Assembly (NCBI RefSeq): GCF_000315015.1 | Contig: NZ_BAEP01000004.1 | Location: forward strand, 124,001-188,000 | Origin: Paraglaciecola mesophila KMM 241 | GTDB taxonomy: Bacteria; Pseudomonadota; Gammaproteobacteria; Enterobacterales; Alteromonadaceae | DNA: 64,000 nt | Reading direction: 5' to 3' | In this document: in pieces, positions 54,510 through 62,856 of the stretch | Layout of the letters: each line of letters begins with the position of its first letter | Position numbering within the stretch: the first letter of the stretch is position 1 | Position numbers and translations under genes: made by a program | The notes under the pieces: model-generated | The model's database searches: none | What the model was told of the DNA's origin: nothing | What the model saw: the letters and a program-made list of their open reading frames with translations, nothing else

Positions 54510-56063
54510 TCAGTGCGCTCCGCCGGTATCTTCGTTTTTGGCCTTGCGAATAAAAAACATCAATGGCAAGGCACAGGCATACATAGCGCCAATCCATAGA
54601 AATAGATCATTAAAGGCCAATACTTGCGCTTGCACCATAACTCTATCCGCAATTTGCTTAATCGCTGCGGCGGCAGGATCACTCGTCGCGCCAGCGACAG
54701 CTAACTGAGCTTTAGTAAGCTCTTCGAGCACCACAGCGCGGTTGCTATCGATAGCAGGAATAAGCTGCGCCCAATGATAGTCCACGCGAATATCACGTAT
54801 GGTATCCATAAAGGCTAGGCCCACTGCACCGCCTAAATTACGCAACACGTTGAATAAACCCGCTGCGTTACTTATCTCACTGTTTGGCAAGGTGCCCATG
54901 GCAATACGAGAGGCCGTTAATAAACACATCAATAAGCCCACGCCGCGCACCATTTGCGGCCACATAAACTGGTTAAAATCAGCTTGATCCGTGAGGTTGG
55001 CATTCATCATAGAGCCCGTGCCCACCATCACTAAGCCAACCGCTAACATATAACGCGCATCGACCTTGTCAGATAGCCGACCAATTATGGGCGCACTAAA
55101 GAACATTGATGCCCCTGTCACAAACATCAGCTGGCCAATTTGAAAACTATTAAAGCCCCGCACCGTGCCTAAAAACAGCGGCATTAGATACACCATGCCG
55201 TACAGAGCGATACCGATAATAAAGCCTAATGAAGCCCCTAAGGCGAAGTTGCGATCGCCAAACACTCGCAAGTCAACGATGGGCAGCGTCACGCGAAAGG
55301 CTCGCCAGAAAAAACCTAACGCGCCCATTGCGCATACCGCACTGAGCATTAAGATCAGCGTGCTATCGAACCATTCATCCCCTGGTCCTTCTTCAAGTAT
55401 GTATTCAAGCGGGCCTAAGAATAACGCCAAATAAAGAAGGCCTAAAAAATCGATTTTTTTGAACAATGAGAAATCTGGTTTATCGATACGTAAGTAAAAC
55501 CACACACCGGCGCTGGCTAATATTCCGGGCACCACATTCATTAAAAACAACCAATGCCAGCTTGCGTGCTGAGTGATGTAACCACCCAAAGTAGGGCCAA
55601 TTGAAGGAGCAGTTGTCGCTATCATACCGATCACCGCCTGTACTGCCCCCATGACCCTAAGCGGGAATAGCTTGAAGCTAATAGCATAAGCAATGGGGAT
55701 CATCGCCCCGCCTACAAAACCTTGAATGGCGCGCATAACAATCAATTGGTCAATAGTTTGCGCCAAGGCGCAGCCGACGCTGGCGATGGTAAATGCCACA
55801 CAGGAAATCACAAACGTAAGATGAGTTGATAACCAGCGGGTTAACATACCTGACAGCGGGATCATGATTATTTCGGCGATGAGATACGCCGTTTGCACCC
55901 AAGATATTTCATCAGGCGTGGCAGACACCCCTGCTTGAATTTCATTTAAGGAGCTGGCGACGATTTGGATATCTAAAATCGCCATAAACATACCGAGCAT
56001 CACAGCGACAAAGCCAATCTTCTGACGCAGCGATGGCATCTCGGTCACTTTTTCATCACTCAT
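54510..56063 (-). CDS. emrB: DHA2-family MFS drug efflux permease (EmrB-like)
   Basis: The 517-residue protein has 14 hydrophobic segments as in the DHA2 branch of the MFS. Motif C appears as IGPTLGGYITQHASWHWLFL, and VASSLNEIQAGVSATPDEISWVQTAYLIAEI is the family's first-helix region. Together with the upstream membrane fusion protein it exports hydrophobic drugs across both membranes, using an outer membrane channel such as TolC. It lies 104 bases downstream of emrA on the same strand. A TetR gene diverges from the operon. Confidence 0.9.
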   Translation of the reverse strand: MSDEKVTEMPSLRQKIGFVAVMLGMFMAILDIQIVASSLNEIQAGVSATPDEISWVQTAYLIAEIIMIPLSGMLTRWLSTHLTFVISCVAFTIASVGCALAQTIDQLIVMRAIQGFVGGAMIPIAYAISFKLFPLRVMGAVQAVIGMIATTAPSIGPTLGGYITQHASWHWLFLMNVVPGILASAGVWFYLRIDKPDFSLFKKIDFLGLLYLALFLGPLEYILEEGPGDEWFDSTLILMLSAVCAMGALGFFWRAFRVTLPIVDLRVFGDRNFALGASLGFIIGIALYGMVYLMPLFLGTVRGFNSFQIGQLMFVTGASMFFSAPIIGRLSDKVDARYMLAVGLVMVGTGSMMNANLTDQADFNQFMWPQMVRGVGLLMCLLTASRIAMGTLPNSEISNAAGLFNVLRNLGGAVGLAFMDTIRDIRVDYHWAQLIPAIDSNRAVVLEELTKAQLAVAGATSDPAAAAIKQIADRVMVQAQVLAFNDLFLWIGAMYACALPLMFFIRKAKNEDTGGAH

Positions 56064-56167
56064 TTACGCCACTCGATTTATCATATTTCGTACCGGTTTG
56101 ATGTATGCGGCAAGCGAGCATTTTCTGCAGTACCGGTGAAAGATGGTGCAGGTGCTAGTCAGTTCAG

Positions 56168-57259
56168 TTAATGCCTATCGCGTTGCGAGGTTAGTACCTC
56201 TTCGTTAGGCAAATAGGCACTTTGTTGATTGAAGCCTTGGGTATCAACATGAGGTACCACAGATAAACCGGGACGCAGTAAATGCAAATACTCACTTGGG
56301 CCTGTGACTTGAATGCGCACAGGTACGCGCTGTACGATTTTATTGAAATTTCCAGTGGCATTATCTTTTGGCAGTAAACTAAATTCAGAGCCCGTGGCCG
56401 GGGAAATAGACGCCACAACACCGGTAAACTCTACGTCATCTTGAGCATCTACTGTGAGCTTTACAGGCTGACCGATTGTCATGTGGCCTATCTGCGTTTC
56501 TTTGTAATTGGCCACCACATAAACTTGAGGAAGCGGCACCAAATACAATAGTGTCATGGTCGGTTGCACTAAGCCCCCGGTGCGAGCCCCTAAGTTACCC
56601 ACTATGCCATCGCTTGGCGCCAAAATATCAGTTTTAGCCAACTGACTTTGCGCATAAGCAATCTGTGATTCAGCTGAACTGATATTGGCTGCAGCACTTT
56701 GCTTCTGGGCATCTAGCACAGCAAACATCTGTTGTGTAGCAGCGTAAGCTGCTTCAGCTTGGGCTTGCTTAGCTTTGGCAACCGCCACGTCAGCTTCGGT
56801 ATTTTGTAGCTGCTGCTTGGAGTCGAAAGACTGTTTATCTAGAACTTGGAAGCGAGCTAAATTGAGCTCGCCGCGCTTTACTTCTGCTTTAGCGGCATCA
56901 ATATTGGCTTTTGCTTCATCTATTTTTTTATCTTGCAGACTAATTTGCTGCTGAGCATTAACAAGCGCGGCTTCGGCAACGCTAAGCTCAGCGTTAGCCT
57001 GTGCTAATTTTGCTTGGTAATCACTGGCATTAATTCTGACCAGAAGTTGCCCTTGGCGCACATGTTGATTTTCTTGCACGGCTAAGGTTTCAATACGCCC
57101 AGATATTTCAGCTCGAATGGAGATACTGTCTGATTTGATATACGCGTTATCGGTTTCTTCAATAAATCGCCCATGCTCGTACCAATCGTAGCCTTTAGTT
57201 GCTATCCAACCCACGAGCACTACTAAAACGACGATCAAAAAACCTTTTCTTAACCTCAT
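56168..57259 (-). CDS. emrA: HlyD-family membrane fusion protein (EmrA-like)
   Basis: A 363-residue adaptor with one N-terminal membrane helix, an early barrel/lipoyl part (RAEISGRIETLAVQENQHVRQGQLLVRI), a long Ala/Gln-rich coiled coil (about residues 85-200) and a second lipoyl half with ILAPSDGIVGNLGARTGG. It spans the periplasm and links the permease to an outer membrane channel. The chosen start is the ATG at 57259; a TTG four codons upstream is less likely. The operator palindrome lies 33-52 bases before the start. Confidence 0.88.
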   Translation of the reverse strand: MRLRKGFLIVVLVVLVGWIATKGYDWYEHGRFIEETDNAYIKSDSISIRAEISGRIETLAVQENQHVRQGQLLVRINASDYQAKLAQANAELSVAEAALVNAQQQISLQDKKIDEAKANIDAAKAEVKRGELNLARFQVLDKQSFDSKQQLQNTEADVAVAKAKQAQAEAAYAATQQMFAVLDAQKQSAAANISSAESQIAYAQSQLAKTDILAPSDGIVGNLGARTGGLVQPTMTLLYLVPLPQVYVVANYKETQIGHMTIGQPVKLTVDAQDDVEFTGVVASISPATGSEFSLLPKDNATGNFNKIVQRVPVRIQVTGPSEYLHLLRPGLSVVPHVDTQGFNQQSAYLPNEEVLTSQRDRH

Positions 57260-57291
57260 TGGCGAGTCCAAATTTGTGTGCGTTATATTAA

Positions 57292-57311
57292 AGTGTAATG
57301 TATATTACACT
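57292..57311. promoter_or_regulatory. Palindromic TetR-type operator between emrA and tetR
   Basis: AGTGTAAT-GTAT-ATTACACT is a perfect 8-base inverted repeat with a four-base spacer, between the divergent efflux operon and the TetR gene. Size, symmetry and place fit a binding site of the adjacent TetR repressor that could control both directions. Confidence 0.7.
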
Positions 57312-57394
57312 ACACTTCTAATCGTTCAATTGATAACAGGCAAATAACATAAATTTTTGTTATGGTTATTTTGTCTCATTAATACAGTTAAGCC

Positions 57395-58045
57395 ATGCCC
57401 CCAAAGACACCACTAGCTAACAACACCACTGAGTATGCACCACGAGAACGTGGCCTTATTCGCCGTGACAAAATTATTCAAGCCGCGACGCGTGTTTTCG
57501 TTCAATCAGGTTTTGAATCAGCGAGTCTGCAAGATATCGTTGCTTTAGCTGGCGGCTCACTGGCTACCCTTTACCGATTATTTGGCAATAAAGAGGGGTT
57601 ATTTTATGCCGTTATCGAACGTAAGAGTGATCAGCTTCTGGGTGAAATCGACTATGGTGATTTACAGCACAAAACCCCAAAAGATGCATTGCAGGTGATA
57701 GGCATGCGCTTTTTTAGTATGGTGATTTCGCCAGAGGTGGGCGCGATACATCGCCTGCTTATAGGCGAAGCGGTGCGTACTCCTAAACTGCGTGAAATAT
57801 TCTTAACGCTTGCTACCGAGCGCTCAATACGTAACTTAGCAGATTACTTGCAAACCCAAGTTGATAAGCAAACGCTGGATATTCAAGATTGTTTTATTGC
57901 CGCCAGTCACTTTATGGGCGCACTTAAAGGCAATTATCACATCCGATGCATGTTAGGTGAAGTGGTCAACTTACCCCTTGAAGAGCAAGAAAAATTCGTC
58001 ACCGCTGCGGTTGATATGTTTCTCGGTGGTTACGCTCGTCGCTAA
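57395..58045 (+). CDS. TetR-family transcriptional regulator
   Basis: The 216-residue protein has an N-terminal TetR DNA-binding domain (IIQAATRVFVQSGFESASLQ, then IVALAGGSLATLYRLFGNKEGLF) at about residues 27-75 and an all-helical C-terminal ligand-binding part. It is divergent from emrAB, and the palindrome between them is its probable operator. It most likely represses the efflux operon until a drug-like ligand binds. The first 20 residues are basic and variable. Confidence 0.9.
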   Translation: MPPKTPLANNTTEYAPRERGLIRRDKIIQAATRVFVQSGFESASLQDIVALAGGSLATLYRLFGNKEGLFYAVIERKSDQLLGEIDYGDLQHKTPKDALQVIGMRFFSMVISPEVGAIHRLLIGEAVRTPKLREIFLTLATERSIRNLADYLQTQVDKQTLDIQDCFIAASHFMGALKGNYHIRCMLGEVVNLPLEEQEKFVTAAVDMFLGGYARR

Positions 58046-58490
58046 AGAGTGCGTCAAACCTTAAGGGTGATTTCAGACATTCAAAGTCGTAGTAGGAACC
58101 GTTCAGCTAATCCATTGTTAATATTGCGTGTTTATTGCGCGGCTATTACGAGGCAAAACGCGGCCTCAGCAGCCAACTCATTCAAGCGCCTTAATTAAGT
58201 CCTTTCAAATTTTCGCTCAGTGACTATTTATTTAATGGAATTGGTATAAGTAAATCTTGCATAACCCTTTGTAAACTTCACCCCGTAGCACACCCATAGA
58301 TTTGTTTTTCATTCATTGTATCACTCTAAAACCTGCGCTGCGTGTGCCATTGTTGTTTGCTGAGAACCCGGCAGAGCATTTGCATTGCTTATAGCAAATT
58401 CGCTAGCGACGCGACGATCGCATTCACGTCATTAGAGACCATTAAGTTACCACTACATATTGGTAATAAAATCAGTGAAGGAGAAATTAT
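58046..58490. other. Intergenic region between the TetR gene and osmC
   Basis: About 445 bases with no gene or clear repeat. The osmC promoter should lie at the right end; GAAGGAG precedes the osmC start by seven bases. Confidence 0.5.
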
Positions 58491-58922
58491 ATGAGTATTG
58501 TTAAATCTGGCAGCGCAACCTATAAGCCACTAGGTAAGAAAGGCAAAGGCAGTATTTCTACAGAAACTGGCGCATTATCAAGCCACCCTTATGGCTTCAA
58601 TACACGTTTTGAAGACGGCAAAGGCAGTAACCCGGAAGAGCTCATCGGTGCTGCCCATGCAAGCTGCTTCACCATGGCTCTTTCTTTGGCCTTAGCAGAT
58701 GCAGGTTACGAAGACGGTGAATTGAAAACTACAGCGAAAATCAGTTTGGATAAGACAGATGATGGGTTCAAAATCAGCCAATCAGCATTAAGCTTGAGCG
58801 CAACAGTAGAAGGCATATCCGAAGACGAATTCGCCAAAATAGCGCAAGAAGCAAAAGCCAATTGCCCCGTATCAAAATTGCTTGATACCAAGATAACCTT
58901 AGAGTTCGATTTATCGGCCTAG
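58491..58922 (+). CDS. osmC: OsmC-family hydroperoxide reductase
   Basis: The 143-residue protein matches OsmC throughout. The two redox cysteines are in GAAHASCFTMALSLAL and ANCPVSKLL. It reduces organic hydroperoxides, using the Cys pair recycled by lipoylated or small thiols, and is induced by osmotic and stationary stress in E. coli. A GAAGGAG site precedes the ATG and a terminator hairpin follows. Confidence 0.95.
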   Translation: MSIVKSGSATYKPLGKKGKGSISTETGALSSHPYGFNTRFEDGKGSNPEELIGAAHASCFTMALSLALADAGYEDGELKTTAKISLDKTDDGFKISQSALSLSATVEGISEDEFAKIAQEAKANCPVSKLLDTKITLEFDLSA

Positions 58923-58997
58923 CCGTTTCATATAGTGCCAGTGGCAAATAAAACGACAATGGCAAGAGCCGCTAGCACTGGTGGTTCACCAAGCTTA

Positions 58998-59032
58998 AAG
59001 CCGCAGGGGACGACAACCCTACGGCTTTTGTT
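58998..59032 (+). terminator. Terminator after osmC
   Basis: AAAGCCG/CGGCTTT plus AGGG/CCCT beyond one mismatch form an 11-pair stem, followed by TTTTGTTT, about 75 bases past the osmC stop. Confidence 0.7.
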
Positions 59033-59196
59033 TCCCCCACTCTATTCGATTAAAAATGGGTTTAACGAAACGGGGTGAACAGAAAGGTTAAAACTGAGTT
59101 GAAAATTACCAACTTCGCATCGCAATTTTTATATAGCATTGCAATACAAGTGATAACGAGTACTGCCCTTTTGATAGGCCAACTCCTACTATCGTC

Positions 59197-59685
59197 CTAC
59201 CGAGTTGCAGCAGCCAGCGCTTTTAGATCTTGAGTCAAGCCGGTTTTGGGTCTTTCAATGACACGCCCTAACTCTTTTCCATCGTTCAGCAGAATAAATG
59301 TGGGCGTGTATCTAAGCCCATACTGCTTTGCTAAGCCCAGAGGATCTGTCTTTTTCCGGTCGACGGCGACTAACGTCAGTTTAGGCACCTCTAATCCGCT
59401 TAGGTCAAAGGTCTTTAATAAACGGGGCACTTCACGTTGACTATCGTGACACCAAGTACCAAACAAAACCACTAAGGTATCTTTTTGTAGTTCTGCTACC
59501 GCAGCCAGTTCCTCTTTGCTTGGTTGATACGTTTTGTATTCGGCTTGAAATGCTGGGTATTGAGCCAATAATTGCTCTGCGCTAATCTCACCTATTAAAT
59601 CAGGCTCGCTGGCCACTGAATGAGTACAGCCAGTTAACACAAAACCCAATAATATAAATAAAGTAAATTTTTTAACATGATTCAA
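59197..59685 (-). CDS. Thioredoxin-fold lipoprotein with a CxxS active site
   Basis: The 162-residue protein has a lipoprotein signal (lipobox LTGC, Cys20) and a thioredoxin fold from about residue 65: VVLFGTWCHDSQREVPRLL and the cis-proline motif RYTPTFILL. The active site is CHDS, with serine in place of the second cysteine, so it cannot do classical dithiol reduction. Such monothiol forms may bind, isomerise or deglutathionylate proteins. Facing the periplasm from a lipid anchor, it could serve in envelope thiol care. No partner is adjacent. Confidence 0.82.
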   Translation of the reverse strand: MNHVKKFTLFILLGFVLTGCTHSVASEPDLIGEISAEQLLAQYPAFQAEYKTYQPSKEELAAVAELQKDTLVVLFGTWCHDSQREVPRLLKTFDLSGLEVPKLTLVAVDRKKTDPLGLAKQYGLRYTPTFILLNDGKELGRVIERPKTGLTQDLKALAAATR

Positions 59686-59897
59686 AATGGCTGGCTCCTT
59701 CGTTTAGCTCGTTGGTATTCAATATCACATGGCATCAAATTTCAAGTTAAGGCATTACTGAGATTATGATTTGGTGTAATATTACTACCGAACCGTTATA
59801 AATAGTTAAAGCAAAACAAAATCAGTGACTTGCTCCTCTTTTTTTCGACTAAACTGATAACAGCTAGGCAGCATACTTAATACACAGGACAAGGATT

Positions 59898-61382
59898 ATG
59901 GCGACACCAAGCGATAGCGCTTTTACTCAATCGGTAAGTGCGTTGGTGACAAAAATAAATGATGCAACACAAGCAAAGGAATCTTTGTTCGAGCAAGCTG
60001 AAATCTATTTTCAATCTTCCCAAAGTCAAGCGCGAACGATAACGCAGCTCACTCAGGATGTAGAAGAAAAGCGAAGAACAATTGACTCAGCCCTAAATGA
60101 GATACAGAAGAACCAATTTCGTGAGTTTCACAATAAAGCCCAAAAAGCGCTTAACGATGAAAGAAGCAAACAATCTCGTTTAAGATATGCTCGTCTTGCT
60201 TCACTCAATCAAATCTGTACTGAGATAATTCAACTATGTGAAGGCACGAGTTGGCAAGAAACTCAGCAAAAAAGTGCTAGAGTGCTAGCGACATTACTGC
60301 TGACATGCCCTACAGAGGGAAAAACGGTGGCGCAAACGCATCAGCGCTGTAAGCCTTTTTATAAGGCCGTGCTGAGCTTGCGCTTATTGGACCAAATGCT
60401 AAGAAATGAACAGGTTGAAAACCCGTACGTTGTCAGTCGATTCAATGAAGCGTCGAGATTTTCCAAGCCAGCTAAAGCCCCCCAAAATTTGAATTTGTTC
60501 CAGAAAGATGTCGCCATCCCCCTGATCAGTGCGTCAATGTTGCAAGATATCGGTATGCAACACCCTGAAATTCAACGCTTATTAAAGGGCTCAGATGGCT
60601 CGCAAGACCCTTACCGTGTTTTAGAAAAAGAAGTACGTGTACCTCTTCTGATCATGAATCATGAACAAACCATTGATTATGCTAATAATGGATTAGGCGA
60701 AGGGCAGTATAGCGAAGAAAATGATGACTCTGCTCAATTTAAGGAGCGTAAAGAGCGGTTTGATAAAAGTGAAACTAATCGCGCACGATTATTACTGAGC
60801 ATGTTAAATGGTGCGATTAAACCTAAAGAAGCCGTTGGTAGTGCACTTAAAGCCGCGCAGATTTATACTTCGATTGTGCTCTCAACCAAACCCAACTTTA
60901 ATTTTGCAGACCTACCAAAAGCCACAAAAGTCGTTTTACATTCCGCTCAAAAAGGCGCATTGACCTTAACCAGCGCCCAAAGTTTGCAACAGGTTGTGGG
61001 TAATTTCCCCATGGGCTTTGGCGTCGTTTTTTGCCACGAGAAAATAAGTGATAAGGCTGAAAAAAATTACGCTTACGCTTTGGTTAATATGCTCAACCCG
61101 CCAAAAGCGAACGACCCCCACTGCCGCATTATCAACTCATTAAGCCCTGAGTACCCAGCTGGCAAACAAACAGTTATTCCCCAGCAGCAAAATTTGTATT
61201 TTGAAGACGCTTTTAACCAGTTCAGCGCGTTAGCGGAAAAACACCTTGATACCCTTGCTCAAAATATTGCTGAAAAACTCGCGCAACCTAGAGGTAAAGA
61301 CACACTTCCTAATCATTGGTCAGCCTATGCTTACTTTCACTTTAAAAAGCAGCAGAATTTTTGGCTACAACATAAAAAGTAG
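59898..61382 (+). CDS. Uncharacterised protein resembling a degenerate HD-GYP protein
   Basis: I do not know this 494-residue family. Residues 10-95 look like a coiled coil. The rest is helical; LISASMLQDIGMQHPEIQRLL and the later ESTRAQ-like helices resemble the HD-GYP phosphodiesterase layout, and the segment LQQVVGNFPMGFGVVFCHEK resembles the beta module that follows HD-GYP domains. The HD dyad and GYP motif themselves are not seen, so cyclic di-GMP hydrolysis is unlikely. No signal peptide. It stands alone before the RND operon with a 346-base gap. The HD-GYP link is my inference. Confidence 0.6.
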   Translation: MATPSDSAFTQSVSALVTKINDATQAKESLFEQAEIYFQSSQSQARTITQLTQDVEEKRRTIDSALNEIQKNQFREFHNKAQKALNDERSKQSRLRYARLASLNQICTEIIQLCEGTSWQETQQKSARVLATLLLTCPTEGKTVAQTHQRCKPFYKAVLSLRLLDQMLRNEQVENPYVVSRFNEASRFSKPAKAPQNLNLFQKDVAIPLISASMLQDIGMQHPEIQRLLKGSDGSQDPYRVLEKEVRVPLLIMNHEQTIDYANNGLGEGQYSEENDDSAQFKERKERFDKSETNRARLLLSMLNGAIKPKEAVGSALKAAQIYTSIVLSTKPNFNFADLPKATKVVLHSAQKGALTLTSAQSLQQVVGNFPMGFGVVFCHEKISDKAEKNYAYALVNMLNPPKANDPHCRIINSLSPEYPAGKQTVIPQQQNLYFEDAFNQFSALAEKHLDTLAQNIAEKLAQPRGKDTLPNHWSAYAYFHFKKQQNFWLQHKK

Positions 61383-61728
61383 CGCTTACCCTATTGATAT
61401 AACTAAAAATATGAATTTATAGCACTCAATTCTACCCTGATGCTCTTGATTGCTTACTTAACGTCCCCATCTCGGCACCTGCTTTACAGGATGCCAAGTC
61501 AATTAGCCTTTAGGCCAAAGTATTGAGATTTTATTAGTCTTTATCCTGTCTTTATCAGTACAAGCTAAAAGAAAATATTGGATTTAGGCGTTTCACCAAC
61601 AAATTGCGTCGAAATACCTATTTTGCAACGATTTTAACAATAACGTACTCCAATTCAGCCATACTATGAAAACTGAAACCACTATACATCAAGCGTGTGT
61701 TGCTCACGCTAAAAGAGGATTTAATTTA
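61383..61728. other. Intergenic region upstream of the RND efflux operon
   Basis: About 345 bases with no gene. It should contain the promoter of the efflux operon. The frame of the adaptor is open from 61666, but AGAGGA nine bases before 61729 marks the likely start. Confidence 0.5.
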
Positions 61729-62844
61729 ATGCGCTTACTCAAGCCCTTACTACTGACCACTATACTTTTGACCATAGTGACCGCGTGCTCAAAGCAATCA
61801 GAGCAACAATCACCTGCTGCGCAAGTCCTGCCGGTTGAAACCAGTGCGCCAATAAAAGCAATCATCACGCAGTGGGACGAATACACGGGTCGCTTCGAAG
61901 CCACTCAGCAAGTGGATATTCGCGCTCGGGTTAGCGGCTATTTGGACAAAGTAAACTTTAAAGACGGTCAAATGGTCAAGAAAGGGGACGTGCTTTTCGT
62001 CATCGACCAACGCCCATTTAAAATAGCCTTACAAAGCGCAGAGTCACAATTTGCGTTAGCCAAAAAAGAATTGTCTCGAGGAAAAGACTTACGTAAGAAG
62101 AACTCGTTATCTCAAGAAGAAGTAGACCGTCGCCAGAATGAATATGATATCGCTTTAGCAAACGTTGAAACGGCCAAGCTTGATTTGGAATTCACAGAAG
62201 TTAAATCACCGATTGATGGCGTGGTTTCTCGTGATTTAATTAACGAAGGCAACCTTGTCAATGGCACCGCAACCAGTGCTTCTTTGCTGACCAATGTCGT
62301 ATCCATTGACCCTATTCATTTTTACTTCGATGCTGGCGAGCGTGACTTACTAAAATACATTCGTCTTAGCCAATCCAACAAGCGTGAAAGTTCACGCAGC
62401 GCGTCCAATCCGGTTAAAGTGCGCTTACAAGATGAAGAAGATTTTGTTCACTCGGGTGTTATGGACTTTGTCGATAACCAAATCGACCAAAACACCGGCA
62501 CCATTGTCGGGCGTGCATTACTAGATAACCCAGGTGGTTTTATTGTGCCGGGCTTGTTCGGTCGTATCCGTTTATTGTCTGAATTGAATGTTGAAAAAAT
62601 TCTTATCCCTGATGCTGTTATCGGTACAGACCAGTCTCGCAAATTCGTTTTTGTGGTTAACAGTGAAGGTAAAGTCGATCGTAAATTCGTTACCTTAGGT
62701 AAATTGCACACTAAAGAATTACGCGTCATTGAATCTGGTTTAACCCAAGATGACCGCATTATTTTGAACAACTTAATGCGTGCCCGTCCCGGTACACAGG
62801 TTCAGGCAGAAGATGTTGACCTTTCTAGCCAATATTCGCTGTAA
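61729..62844 (+). CDS. RND efflux periplasmic adaptor lipoprotein (AcrA/MexA-like)
   Basis: The 371-residue adaptor has a lipoprotein signal ending VTAC (Cys18). The lipoyl motif ARVSGYLDKVNFKDGQMVKKG, a coiled-coil hairpin (about residues 85-150) and the second lipoyl half FTEVKSPIDGVVSRDLINEG are all present; the end GLTQDDRIILNNLMRARPGTQV is typical of the family. It couples the inner membrane pump to an outer membrane channel. The pump gene starts 12 bases after its stop. The start at 61729 is preferred over 61666, because the signal peptide and ribosome binding site belong to it. Confidence 0.92.
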   Translation: MRLLKPLLLTTILLTIVTACSKQSEQQSPAAQVLPVETSAPIKAIITQWDEYTGRFEATQQVDIRARVSGYLDKVNFKDGQMVKKGDVLFVIDQRPFKIALQSAESQFALAKKELSRGKDLRKKNSLSQEEVDRRQNEYDIALANVETAKLDLEFTEVKSPIDGVVSRDLINEGNLVNGTATSASLLTNVVSIDPIHFYFDAGERDLLKYIRLSQSNKRESSRSASNPVKVRLQDEEDFVHSGVMDFVDNQIDQNTGTIVGRALLDNPGGFIVPGLFGRIRLLSELNVEKILIPDAVIGTDQSRKFVFVVNSEGKVDRKFVTLGKLHTKELRVIESGLTQDDRIILNNLMRARPGTQVQAEDVDLSSQYSL

Positions 62845-62856
62845 AGGACGCATAAA

